DNA of 64,000 nt from the NCBI RefSeq assembly GCF_029946505.1, contig NZ_JARZHG010000011.1, forward strand, positions 224,489 to 288,488, in the 5' to 3' direction. The notes below the pieces were generated by a model. That model was not told the origin of the DNA and did not search any database. It saw only the letters and a program-made list of their open reading frames with translations. Origin of the DNA: Polyangium sp. y55x31 (GTDB taxonomy: Bacteria; Myxococcota_A; Polyangia; Polyangiales; Polyangiaceae). The translations under genes and the position numbers were made by a program. Shown here piece by piece: positions 7,704 to 16,899 of the stretch (its first letter is position 1; each line of letters opens with the position of its first letter).

Positions 7704-9745
7704 GTGACGACAGCGGCATCGTCGATAAATGCGAGGGGCTACTCATTCGCGTCGTCCTCTTCGTGGCCGTCGTCGGCGGCCTCTTCTCCTCGTGCTGGCG
7801 CGAGTCCTTCGCTCGCCACGAGCCGCCCGAGGTCAGAGCGATCCCGGCGGCAGACATCGACCAGCTCGTCGTGGACATCGGCGACGCCGTCCATCACCTC
7901 CGCGGGCAGCCGACCGAGATCGCCAAGGACACGCTCCGGGATTGGGCCGTTTACGGCACGTTGATCCAGATGCGGCTCGACCCGATTGCGGTCGCGCGGG
8001 CCAGCCGCCGCATCTTGCCGGCTCGGCCCCGTGCCGCCGCCCCATCCATGGACCTCGCGCACGGCTCGGGGCGCGTCGCCGTCGTGCGCGACGTGGAGGC
8101 GCTCCTCTTCGTCGACGAGGACGATCCCGATTCGGTCCGCACGATGCAGCGCCTGATGGGCGAAATCCCGCGCGAGCCGGGTGAAAAGCCGGTGACCGTA
8201 CACGCATTCCGGATCTCCGCGGACGTGGCTGCCGCCGAGATTCGCGTCGAAAGGGTCTCCTCGGAGCCCCTGAGAGCCGACGCAGGCCCGGACGCGCATC
8301 ACGCGTCCGTCCTCGAATACGGCGCGCGCGATTGGCTTCGCGTGATCGCCGAGGAGCCGACCGTGGCCCTCGCCAAGTTTGGCCGCGGTCGCTCCGCGAG
8401 GCCTTCCTCGGGGCATTCCACGCAAGACTCGAATCACTCGACCTACACGGGATCGACAGACACCTCGACGTCGAACGTGAGCTCGACGCCGAGCGGTCCC
8501 TGGACGAACTGGACGGCCCCCACGCGCCCGCGCCATCCGCCGCCGGTGTCCGTGCAGGTCGATACGAAGCGCGACGACGAAACCTCGCCATCGAGCGGAA
8601 CAAGCGTATCCATCGACGTCCTCCCCGGAGAGCGACTCCGGGTGACCCAGACCCGCCGGCTCGAGGGCGCCGCCGTGGCCGAGGAGAACGTCGCGATCCT
8701 CTCGGGCGGCCGCGCGGAGGGAGATCGCGTCAGGCTCCGGCTCACGCGCGCCGCGAACGACACGAACCGCGCGAAGCCGGCCGGCGCGACGACCGCGGCC
8801 GCATACGTGTCGAGCCCTGAAGAGGCCGTCGAGTCCACCGAGCCGCAGCCCGTCGAGCCCGAGCTGCAGAAGGCGCTCGACAGCATCGAGAAGGATGACG
8901 GACGAGGGGCGTTGAAATCGACGCTCGAGGCCGCTGGAAAAGATCCCGCCGGTAAGGCCGCCGCCTTGGAGGCATTGCATGCCGAGGTGGTCGAGCGAGC
9001 CCATCAGCACCTCGCGCTCGGCGCAGGTCCCGAGGCGGGATCCCTTTACGATCTCGCGGCCGAGATTGAAGGCAATGCCTCGACCGAGCTCGAGCTCGGG
9101 CGCGCATTGGCCGACATCCAGTCCGGTCGAGCCCAGCGCGGCCTCTCGCGCCTCGGGGATCTCGAGCGCCTGTCACCGGAGGCGATCGCGCGGATCGAGG
9201 GCACGCCGATGCTCGGCGACGTCCACGGCTACCTCGCGGCGCGACGGGATCCCGCGCGCGAGATTCTCGGCGCCCCGGCGCGGGAGCTCACGCTCGTCGT
9301 CGACGGCACGGAGCTGCGGAGCGCCCTCAAGATCTCCCGCTTCCCCACGGGCCAGCAAATCCAGATGCAGGACCGCGTGGCGCTCGCGGCCTCCCCGGGA
9401 GACACGGTGTTTTACATCGACGATCGCATCTCCCTGAACCGGCACGACCTCGAAACGAGCGGGCACGGCAGCCTCGCCGAAATCGCGGCCTCGCCCGACG
9501 TTCAATGGGAGGAAGTCGTGATGGCCGGGGAGCTCCACCTGCCCGGAATCCTGATCGATACGAGCGACGGAAAGCGCTACCGCCAGGTGACGCTGGGAGC
9601 GGCGTCTCTGGGAGATGGCGCGACGTCGAGGCGGCACGTCAGGATCCATTACAATCACCCTCCTCGCAGGAACTGTGACGCGGATGGTAATGGTGTCATC
9701 ACCGAGGCGGAGCGCGCGTCGTGTGGCCCGTCGAGGGCCCCGTGA
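7700..9745 (+). CDS. Membrane-anchored protein with C-terminal EF-hand-like loop
   Basis: The ATG overlaps the preceding stop (ATGA) and has GGAGGTG just upstream. The product is about 681 residues. One hydrophobic segment (VVLFVAVVGGLFSS) at residues 18-32 would anchor it, with most of the protein outside the cytoplasm. A low-complexity Ser/Thr/Pro stretch lies at about 230-290, then a helical region, then a beta-rich part. The last 30 residues contain DADGNGVITEAE, a canonical calcium-binding EF-hand/dockerin-type loop (D-x-D-x-N-G-x-I-x-x-x-E). I do not recognise the rest. It overlaps the TPR-CHAT gene by GTGA. It could be a sensor or substrate of the neighbouring proteases; that is inference. 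Confidence 0.65.
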   Translation: MSDDSGIVDKCEGLLIRVVLFVAVVGGLFSSCWRESFARHEPPEVRAIPAADIDQLVVDIGDAVHHLRGQPTEIAKDTLRDWAVYGTLIQMRLDPIAVARASRRILPARPRAAAPSMDLAHGSGRVAVVRDVEALLFVDEDDPDSVRTMQRLMGEIPREPGEKPVTVHAFRISADVAAAEIRVERVSSEPLRADAGPDAHHASVLEYGARDWLRVIAEEPTVALAKFGRGRSARPSSGHSTQDSNHSTYTGSTDTSTSNVSSTPSGPWTNWTAPTRPRHPPPVSVQVDTKRDDETSPSSGTSVSIDVLPGERLRVTQTRRLEGAAVAEENVAILSGGRAEGDRVRLRLTRAANDTNRAKPAGATTAAAYVSSPEEAVESTEPQPVEPELQKALDSIEKDDGRGALKSTLEAAGKDPAGKAAALEALHAEVVERAHQHLALGAGPEAGSLYDLAAEIEGNASTELELGRALADIQSGRAQRGLSRLGDLERLSPEAIARIEGTPMLGDVHGYLAARRDPAREILGAPARELTLVVDGTELRSALKISRFPTGQQIQMQDRVALAASPGDTVFYIDDRISLNRHDLETSGHGSLAEIAASPDVQWEEVVMAGELHLPGILIDTSDGKRYRQVTLGAASLGDGATSRRHVRIHYNHPPRRNCDADGNGVITEAERASCGPSRAP

Positions 9746-12687
9746 CGGAGCACGCGGGGCGAGCCCTGCCCGAGCAGGCGCTCGGAGAGCTGTTCCGACA
9801 CGCGGGCGAACGCGAGCGCGCGCAGGATTTCGAGGCCGCGCTCGATGCCTATGCCACGATGTTGCAGAGCTTGCTCGATGCGGGGCGGCTCGTCCCGGAG
9901 CACCTCTGCGATCGTATCGCGCGATGCTGCTCCCGGCTCGGGCAGCCGAAGACCGCGATCCGCCTGCTCGTGACCACGCGCAAGCGAATGCAGGCCCTCG
10001 GGCACGCGTACGGCGTCTTCCACGCGAACCTGAGGCTCGCGGAGACGTGCATCGAGGCCGTCGATCTCGCGAGCGCCGAGAAGTTTCTGGCCGACGCCGT
10101 CCTCGGACGAGCCGAGCCGCTCGATACGCAAGGCCGGACCCGAGCCGGCTTGATCGAGCAGATCGGCGCGCTGAAGTGGCAAGGCAGGAGCGCGGAGGAG
10201 GACACGAAAGCGCGCGTCGAGGCCTGGCTCGTGATTGCAAGGTATTGGACGGCCATCGGTCACTTCGGACCGGCCATCGAAGCGACGAAGCGCGCCCGGA
10301 TGGAGGTCCGACGAACCCGTTTGCCCGGCATGTTTTTCTCGGCGCCGGACATCGACGTCTCGCTCGTCGAGCTCTGTCTGGACTGTGGTGACGTCGCGGC
10401 GGCCGAGGAAATCGAAGCGGAGGCGCGGGCACACCATTTCAAGGGCGATGGTCCCCACCCCGACGAGACGCCGTGGCTCGCGCTCGCAGCCCGGCGAGCG
10501 GGCCTCGAGGGGCGGCTCAGTGACGCGCGCCGGAGCCTCGACCGGCTCGTGGACCGACGCCGAGGTCCGCCGACCCGGCGGGACGCATGGATCACGCTCT
10601 TCCACGCAGGCCTCCTCGCCCAGCTCAACCGCCTCGCCGAAGCCGAGCGTGTCCTCGACGATTTCGAGGCGCGCCTCGACGGCGGTCCGGCGCACGCCGC
10701 CCTCCGGCGCGAGGTCGCGTCGCGCCGCCAGGCAATCCAGGACAAACGCTCGGACGCCTCCCAGGAAGAGGGGTTACCGTTCGTGCCGGAGCAGGTGCTC
10801 GACGCCGAGGAGGATACGCCGCCCTCCGATCCGGGCCGAACGCGCGTCGCGGCAGCGCCGCTCGGGGGCACGACCGCTCGGCAGAAAGAGCGCTTCGCGG
10901 ACGAATGGGCGCTCAGGGCGAATCGTGTCCTCGTCGCGCTCTCGGCCGGACGCCTCGAAGAGGCCGGAAAGCGCCTTTCCGTGCTGGAAGACCTCGCCGC
11001 GTCCACGGACGCGCTGCGAATCCGCACGCGCACGCGTTATCATCGGGCGCTCTTCGACCACGTGCGCGGTGAATACCCCGCCGCGCGCGACGCGCTCCTC
11101 CAATGCATCGCCGAAGCCGCGGAGCAGGGCTTGCCGCTCGACAGGCTCCAGTACCTCGAGCGCCTCGTGTGGACGTTCGCCCGCCTCGGCGCGGCCGAGG
11201 AATACGCGCACCGCGCCGCAGAGGCGAAGGCGCTCCTCGATACCCTCACGTCGGCGCTCGATCAGGACGACCGCGTGTTCTGGATGCTCAACCGGATGTC
11301 GCGGCAGGACGAGTTCGTCGCCGCGCGAATCGCCTCTCTGTCGACCCTCGCTCCGCCTTCGAGCCCGCTCCGCCCGATCGGCGCGCTGCTGCACCGCTTT
11401 CGGCTCCGACGCGAGGTGCTCGCGCGTTATCGTGAAGTGGCATGTCTCAGCGGCTGGCCCCTCGACCGCACGCTCTCGGCGTCGACGGAGGAAACTGCGC
11501 ACGTGCTGCCGGCCGTACCTCCGGAGCTCGCCACGGAGAGTCATCAGATCGAGGCCTGGGTCCGTGCGCAGCTCGAGCTCTCCCGCCGAACCGCGGGCGC
11601 GAGGACGACCCGCACGGTGTTCCTCGATCGCTTCCTGCCTCTTCACCGGATTCCCCGGAAGGTCGCCATCGTGCATTATCATGCCGTGGCCGACCGGCTC
11701 TTCGTGTTCGTGCTCTCGCGGGGGCGCATCTCCGTCACGACGCTCCCCACGACGCGCGTGGAGCTCTACGAGGCCGTACGGGAAGCGCTCTCCGAGATCG
11801 TCCAGCAATGGCAGGCGCGGATCGGCGATCGTCGTGTCCTCCATGCTCTTCGCCGCCTCTCGAAGGGCATGGGCGTCGACGAGATCCTGGGCCCTCTCGC
11901 GGGCTCCGTCGAACACGTGATCCTGGTCCCACACGACGTCCTCATCCATGCCCCGTTCGCCGCGCTTCCGTGCGGGGAATCGCGTCTTTGCGAGCTGTTC
12001 ACGTTGAGCACCGCGCCCGGCGTCGGGTTCGTCGATCTCGCGAACGTCCCGGGACGCCGTCCGGCGCTCTCCGGGCATTTCCTCGGCGTCGGCGTGAGCG
12101 ATTACCCTGGCACTTCATGGAAGCCACTTCCCGGCGCGATCGCCGAGGTCGAACGCGTGGCCGCGCGGGTCCCTGGCAGCGGCTCCGCGACCCTCCTCAC
12201 GGGGGCCGCCGCGCAGCCGAGGGCGATCCTGGCCGCCCTCGACGAGGCCGAGATCGTCCACTGGGCCTGTCATGGAATGTTCGATAGAGACCAACCCCAC
12301 CGTTCACGCCTCCTCGTGTCCGGCCCGGAGGGGACGACGGGAGAGGTCACGCTCGCCGACATCCAGGTCCGCGCGCTCCAGAGGCTCAGGCTCGCCATTC
12401 TCGCCTGCTGCTGGACCGCGAGCGCCGCCGTTTTGCCGGGCCACGAGGTGGTTTGTCTGCCGGCCGCGTTCCTGCGCGCCGGCGCGGGCGCGGCGATCGC
12501 GCCGCTCTGGGAGGTCGACGACGCCGTGAGCGGCGCGTTCATGGAGGACCTCTATCGGGCTGCTGCGCGCTGGCCTTCGGCGCGCGCGCTCGCCGAGGTG
12601 CAGCGGAGCTGGCTGAAGGAGGATGCGCGTGGCCGCGGGATGGCGTTCCATTGGGCTGCGCATGTGCACTACGGTCAGGGAAGCTGA
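9742..12687 (+). CDS. TPR-CHAT domain protease
   Basis: I chose GTG at 9742, which overlaps the previous stop as GTGA; the product is 981 residues. Residues 10 to about 600 are helical repeats of the tetratricopeptide type. The C-terminal 350 residues form a CHAT domain (caspase HetF associated with TPRs): the His is His844 in HWACHG, and the Cys is in LACCWTA, most likely Cys890. The domain also has the LPxxxxEVVCLPAAFLRAGA pattern that follows the Cys in this family. CHAT proteins are cysteine peptidases activated through their TPR or partner modules, often in signalling or defence. No gRAMP/Cas gene is nearby, so this is not a Craspase subunit by context. It is followed after 17 bases by a caspase gene. 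Confidence 0.9.
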   Translation: MTEHAGRALPEQALGELFRHAGERERAQDFEAALDAYATMLQSLLDAGRLVPEHLCDRIARCCSRLGQPKTAIRLLVTTRKRMQALGHAYGVFHANLRLAETCIEAVDLASAEKFLADAVLGRAEPLDTQGRTRAGLIEQIGALKWQGRSAEEDTKARVEAWLVIARYWTAIGHFGPAIEATKRARMEVRRTRLPGMFFSAPDIDVSLVELCLDCGDVAAAEEIEAEARAHHFKGDGPHPDETPWLALAARRAGLEGRLSDARRSLDRLVDRRRGPPTRRDAWITLFHAGLLAQLNRLAEAERVLDDFEARLDGGPAHAALRREVASRRQAIQDKRSDASQEEGLPFVPEQVLDAEEDTPPSDPGRTRVAAAPLGGTTARQKERFADEWALRANRVLVALSAGRLEEAGKRLSVLEDLAASTDALRIRTRTRYHRALFDHVRGEYPAARDALLQCIAEAAEQGLPLDRLQYLERLVWTFARLGAAEEYAHRAAEAKALLDTLTSALDQDDRVFWMLNRMSRQDEFVAARIASLSTLAPPSSPLRPIGALLHRFRLRREVLARYREVACLSGWPLDRTLSASTEETAHVLPAVPPELATESHQIEAWVRAQLELSRRTAGARTTRTVFLDRFLPLHRIPRKVAIVHYHAVADRLFVFVLSRGRISVTTLPTTRVELYEAVREALSEIVQQWQARIGDRRVLHALRRLSKGMGVDEILGPLAGSVEHVILVPHDVLIHAPFAALPCGESRLCELFTLSTAPGVGFVDLANVPGRRPALSGHFLGVGVSDYPGTSWKPLPGAIAEVERVAARVPGSGSATLLTGAAAQPRAILAALDEAEIVHWACHGMFDRDQPHRSRLLVSGPEGTTGEVTLADIQVRALQRLRLAILACCWTASAAVLPGHEVVCLPAAFLRAGAGAAIAPLWEVDDAVSGAFMEDLYRAAARWPSARALAEVQRSWLKEDARGRGMAFHWAAHVHYGQGS

Positions 12688-12704
12688 CACGACTGCAGAG
12701 GAGC

Positions 12705-15308
12705 ATGATGACCGCGAGCCGACGAGAGATGCTGGACGACGAGGACGACGCGCCGGAGGCGTTCGTTCGTTCGCTCGGATCGGGGCAAGATTATGCGCTC
12801 GTCATCGGGGTGAACCATTACCCCAAGCTTCGCTCTCTCCACGGAGCCGTCGCCGACGCGAAGGCATTTGCAGAATGGTTGGTCGAGCCCGACGGCGGCC
12901 GCCTTTCGCCGGAGAACGTGCGCACCGTCCTTTCGACGCTGGATCCGCTGTCGCCCATCGGGCACGAGATCAACGACGCGCTCGAAGATCTCCTCGAACG
13001 CGCGGCGGCGAGCGGCGGACGTCGCTTCTACTTCTACTTCGCCGGGCACGGGTGCGTGGGCGACAGGGCCGCCGATATCACCCTGTGCATGGCCAACTGG
13101 TCGGAGCTCCGGCGCCGCGCGGCGCTCAGCTCGGAAGCGTGGCTCGACGTCGTGGTCCGCTCGGGGGCGTTCGACGAAGTAGCGTTTTTCCTGGATTGTT
13201 GTCGAATCTGGGCGGTGCGGGCCGTGGGCCTGCCGCCGCACATCGATTTCGCACGACCGGTCGAGCGCGCGCGGGCGACGCGTGTCTTCGTGGCGTACGC
13301 GACGGAGCTCCAGCGACCAGCGCTGGAGGTCTCGACGGAAACGTCCGCCGAAGCGCGTGGCATTTTCACGCAGGTGCTCCTCGCCGGTCTACGTGGGGAG
13401 GCTGCGCGCGCGGGTGGGGTCGTGACGGCCGGATCGCTGAAGGACCATCTCGAAACCAGCGTCGCCGAGACCGCGAAGAGCAAACGGCTCGACCAGCGCG
13501 CGGAGGTCGTGAACGGCCTCGAAGCGGTGACGCGCTTCGGGTTCGCCATGCATCCGCCGAGGCTGAAGATCACCTTCATCGATGCATGGAAGTCGGACGT
13601 GTACGAGGTCGTGCTGCTCGGGCCCGGTGATGACGTCGTCATGCGCGGCGATCCGCGGCACGGTCCCTGGGAGCTCGATGTCCCGGCGGGCGATTACGAG
13701 CTACACGCCGGGAAGATCCGGACGTCCTTCCATTATGCGCGGGAAGGCGGGATCACGCCCGAGGTCCTTCATTTTGGAAAATGGAGCCGTAGATCCGCGC
13801 CGGGATCCTTCTCCCCTCGTGATCCATCGAGGTCCGTCCCGAGGTTGCGCTGGCCTCTCGAGGCTTGGTTGCCCGCGCACGCGACGCATCGGATCCGTTA
13901 CGAGATCGCCGTCCGCGCAGCGTGGATCGAGCCCATTCCCATGATCACGGCGAGCGCAGTGGATACCAGCGACGCTCCGAGCATGCTGTTCGTCGTGTTG
14001 CTCGATGCGGACATGCCACCCTGGTCCGTGCGGCTCGGCATCGGATGGTCGATCCATGGGGAAAACGCGGCCGTCGAGTTTGATCGGGAAAACACGTGGG
14101 ACGACGAGCGTGGCTGGTCCGTCTTCTCCGCGCGGCTCGTGCCGGGTACGTACATTCTGCGCTGGGCTGGAAAGCGCGACATCGTGATCCGCCTGTTCCC
14201 GGGGTTCACGACGCAGATCGTCGTCGACCACGCCACGTGGAAGCCGCGGTTCGAGTCCCCGCGCATGTTCCTGCTCCCCTTCGATCGGAGCGCGCATCAT
14301 CCGCCTCCCTTCGATATCGCCAACGCGGTGGAGCAAGGGCTTGCTCTGCTCGCTTCTGCGCCCGGCGAGCCGCCGCCGCCTCTGGCCAAGGTGATGGCGG
14401 GAGAGTCGTTCGACGATCCCATGCTCGGCCTCCTGGGCGCCCACCTCTTGACCCGCGAAAAGACGCCCGATCCGGCGCGCATCGAGGCCATCGCGGACCA
14501 CGTGGAGTTTTTGCTCGGGCCCTGCCCCGACGTCCATGCATTGCGATTACGCGCCGCGCTGCTCCGTGGGACGGACCTGCCTCGGGTGCCATGTTCCGAG
14601 CCGCCCCTCCTGCGCGAGGGTCTCCTCACCTTCGTCGAGGCGAGTCACCATCTCCCGGAGCTGATCCCGCCGGGCAGCCTTCTCGAACATGCGTGCGTGG
14701 AGCGTCTCGTCGATTCCTCCTTGTCGAGCTGGCCGACGCGACGTGATTCCGGAGCAAACGAAGACGATTGGCTCACCGCAGCCATTGCGGATGTGGTGGG
14801 CGAGCGCGAAGCGCTGCTCGACGAGCGGACCCTCGCAAAAGAGCTGGGCGTGCCCACGCTGGCCGTACGAGCGAGGCTTGCCGCGTCCAGGAGGGATGTC
14901 CCCGCCTCGAGACCGGAGGAGGATAGAGGACCGGTGGGAGGCGTCGCGGCGGCACGTCTTCGGGAGGCGGGCAAGCGCTGCTGGGCCGGCGATTACAAGG
15001 AGGCGCTCGTGCTCGCCGAAGCCATCCTCGCCACGGAGCCCGAAAACCTCACCGCGCGCCACTACGCCGAGATCTGCTGCGAGAAGCTGCAACGAACCAC
15101 GTTCCTGGTTCCCCGACTCGTGGGATCGTCGGAGATCGCCGCCCGTCTGGGCATTGACGATCGTGCGGCTCGCGTCCTCGACGCCATCGATGGCGAGCTG
15201 CCCATCGAGGACGTCCTCGAAATCTCCGGACTCCTGCCACTCGACACACTCCGAATCATCCAGGAGCTCGTCATCGCGGGCGTGATCGAAATAATCCGCG
15301 TGGGATGA
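12705..15308 (+). CDS. Caspase (peptidase C14) with C-terminal winged-helix-like domain
   Basis: Adjacent ATG codons at 12705 and 12708 follow AGAGGAG; the product is about 867 residues. The N-terminal caspase domain (residues 28-270) starts with ALVIGVNHYPKLRSL, has the catalytic His115 in YFAGHG and Cys166 in FFLDCCR. The middle (about 280-540) is beta-rich, with two similar strand-rich segments. The last 60 residues, containing LDAIDGELPIEDVL and a run ending VIAGVIEII, resemble the small winged-helix module found at the end of DUF4388-type myxobacterial signalling proteins. It is the last gene of the coupled set. The protease call is firm; its trigger and substrates are unknown. Confidence 0.88.
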   Translation: MMTASRREMLDDEDDAPEAFVRSLGSGQDYALVIGVNHYPKLRSLHGAVADAKAFAEWLVEPDGGRLSPENVRTVLSTLDPLSPIGHEINDALEDLLERAAASGGRRFYFYFAGHGCVGDRAADITLCMANWSELRRRAALSSEAWLDVVVRSGAFDEVAFFLDCCRIWAVRAVGLPPHIDFARPVERARATRVFVAYATELQRPALEVSTETSAEARGIFTQVLLAGLRGEAARAGGVVTAGSLKDHLETSVAETAKSKRLDQRAEVVNGLEAVTRFGFAMHPPRLKITFIDAWKSDVYEVVLLGPGDDVVMRGDPRHGPWELDVPAGDYELHAGKIRTSFHYAREGGITPEVLHFGKWSRRSAPGSFSPRDPSRSVPRLRWPLEAWLPAHATHRIRYEIAVRAAWIEPIPMITASAVDTSDAPSMLFVVLLDADMPPWSVRLGIGWSIHGENAAVEFDRENTWDDERGWSVFSARLVPGTYILRWAGKRDIVIRLFPGFTTQIVVDHATWKPRFESPRMFLLPFDRSAHHPPPFDIANAVEQGLALLASAPGEPPPPLAKVMAGESFDDPMLGLLGAHLLTREKTPDPARIEAIADHVEFLLGPCPDVHALRLRAALLRGTDLPRVPCSEPPLLREGLLTFVEASHHLPELIPPGSLLEHACVERLVDSSLSSWPTRRDSGANEDDWLTAAIADVVGEREALLDERTLAKELGVPTLAVRARLAASRRDVPASRPEEDRGPVGGVAAARLREAGKRCWAGDYKEALVLAEAILATEPENLTARHYAEICCEKLQRTTFLVPRLVGSSEIAARLGIDDRAARVLDAIDGELPIEDVLEISGLLPLDTLRIIQELVIAGVIEIIRVG

Positions 15309-15309
15309 A

Positions 15310-15328
15310 ATCGCTAAACACAAGCGAT
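15310..15328 (+). terminator. Short hairpin after the caspase gene
   Basis: ATCGCT (15310-15315) and AGCGAT (15323-15328) pair with a 7-base loop, two bases beyond the caspase stop codon. A C-rich stretch rather than a T-tract follows, so termination function is uncertain. Confidence 0.35.
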
Positions 15329-15465
15329 CCCCCCTTGCAATACGCTCCATAAATCGATACTTCCCACCTCCACTTCAGCCATCCACACCCTGGAGCGTGA
15401 TGAGCTATCCCCGACATTCGCATCTCCACGCGGCACTTCGCCTCGGCGGCGCCGCCCTCGAATCG

Positions 15466-16854
15466 ATGAGACGCTCGATTGGATTCGGGCTCTTGTTTGC
15501 CCCCGCGCTGCTCGCCGCGTGTGGCGAAGGAGGCTCGAACGACAACACGGGCGGGGGCGGCGCGGCCTCGTCCTCGACGATGGGGAGCGGCGGCGCCGGA
15601 GGCTCGTCCTCGTCCTCGTCCTCCACGTCGAGTGGCGGCGGCGGCCCCGCGCCCGATTGGGCCACGGAGCTGCCCGCGGGCGGCGGCTGGACCGAGCTCC
15701 CGGGCTCCGAGCCCTTCGCGGAGTGGGCCGCCGAAAACCTCATGCCCAAGTCCGGATACGTCGGCTCGGCGCCGATCGGCGCCGTGCGCGACGCGTACTG
15801 CAATCCGGTGTTCGATCACGCAGGCAAGGCCTTTTACCTCTTCGGCGGCGGCCACAGCGACGGCAGCATCAACGCCGTCTTCAAGCTCGACGCGGCGACC
15901 TTGAAGTACAGCATCGTCGTGCCGCCGACGCCGCCCTCCGCATATCCACCCGCCTACACCGCGCCGAACTCCCCCATCGTGTATCCCTCCGGCGCGACGA
16001 ATGGATTTTTCCAGACCACGGCGACGCTCACGGATCCCGCCGACCTGCCCTACGCGGCGCCGTTCGCAGCGCCCCAAGCGAGCCATACCTACTCCGCCTT
16101 GAGTTTCGTCGACGGCAAGTTGATCCTGCACTACGGCCCCGTGCGCGAAGCCGACGTCGTGAGTGGCACGTGGACCTACCTCGACAAGGACACGTACGGG
16201 CCGCAGCTCGTCAAATTCAACCCCAATTACCACGAGCTCGTGCTCCAATCGGGCACGCGGACGGCCAACGATCCGGCGACCGGCAAGGCGTGGACGACGC
16301 TCGTCCCCGGCGATGCCGGCTTGAACTGGCGCAACTGCGTGCTCGAAATCGAGCCTACCACGCACAAGATCGAGAACGTGGTGAGCGCCAAGTGGGAGGT
16401 GCTCGGCGACTCCTCGATCGTGGTCGGTGGGCCGTACGTCTACATCTTCACGCCGACGAAATCGGGCGGCACCGCGACCACCACGCGCGGCTGGCGCATG
16501 GACAAGACGACACGCGCGGTCGAGCACGTGACGCTCACCGGTGATCTGCCGAGCTGGCCCGAATTCTCCCCGAAGCAGGAGGGCATTCCGGTCTTTTACG
16601 ACGGGGCGAAGCTGAACTTCTGGAACTACAGCGTCGACGCGGATCGGGATGCGTTCTTCCGCGTTGATCTCGAGCCCAAGAGCGGCGCCGGCACCGAGGA
16701 GGACCCTTATGTGCTGTCGTCCACGCGAGAGGCGCGCGCGCCCTCGGGGATGCCTGCGCCCGCGCTGACGTACGACCTGACCTACATCTCGGAATGGGGC
16801 GTCGTGTTGTTCCTGCCGCAGGCCAGCTCCAAGCTCTGGGCCATCAAGCTCTGA
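15466..16854 (+). CDS. Secreted lipoprotein with kelch-like beta-propeller
   Basis: Starting at ATG 15466 the product has a classic lipoprotein signal (LFAPALLAAC, Cys at about 19), a Gly/Ser-rich linker to about residue 60, then about 400 residues of beta-rich sequence. An in-frame GTG/ATG at 15397/15400 with GGAG upstream is an alternative start and would give an unusually long signal peptide. The phrase FYLFGGGHSDGSINAVFKLD is a kelch-type blade, and later segments repeat the pattern of a value followed by a display phrase. It probably sits on the outer surface. No catalytic residues are recognised. Confidence 0.75.
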   Translation: MRRSIGFGLLFAPALLAACGEGGSNDNTGGGGAASSSTMGSGGAGGSSSSSSSTSSGGGGPAPDWATELPAGGGWTELPGSEPFAEWAAENLMPKSGYVGSAPIGAVRDAYCNPVFDHAGKAFYLFGGGHSDGSINAVFKLDAATLKYSIVVPPTPPSAYPPAYTAPNSPIVYPSGATNGFFQTTATLTDPADLPYAAPFAAPQASHTYSALSFVDGKLILHYGPVREADVVSGTWTYLDKDTYGPQLVKFNPNYHELVLQSGTRTANDPATGKAWTTLVPGDAGLNWRNCVLEIEPTTHKIENVVSAKWEVLGDSSIVVGGPYVYIFTPTKSGGTATTTRGWRMDKTTRAVEHVTLTGDLPSWPEFSPKQEGIPVFYDGAKLNFWNYSVDADRDAFFRVDLEPKSGAGTEEDPYVLSSTREARAPSGMPAPALTYDLTYISEWGVVLFLPQASSKLWAIKL

Positions 16855-16899
16855 CGAGAGCTACGGCCACAAGGCACGCTCCCGGATCCGGCAACCCCT

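Noticed and set aside
9742..12687. TPR-CHAT protein as a Craspase partner
   Set aside because: No gRAMP, Cas or CRISPR array is in the window, and the neighbours are other caspase-fold proteins.
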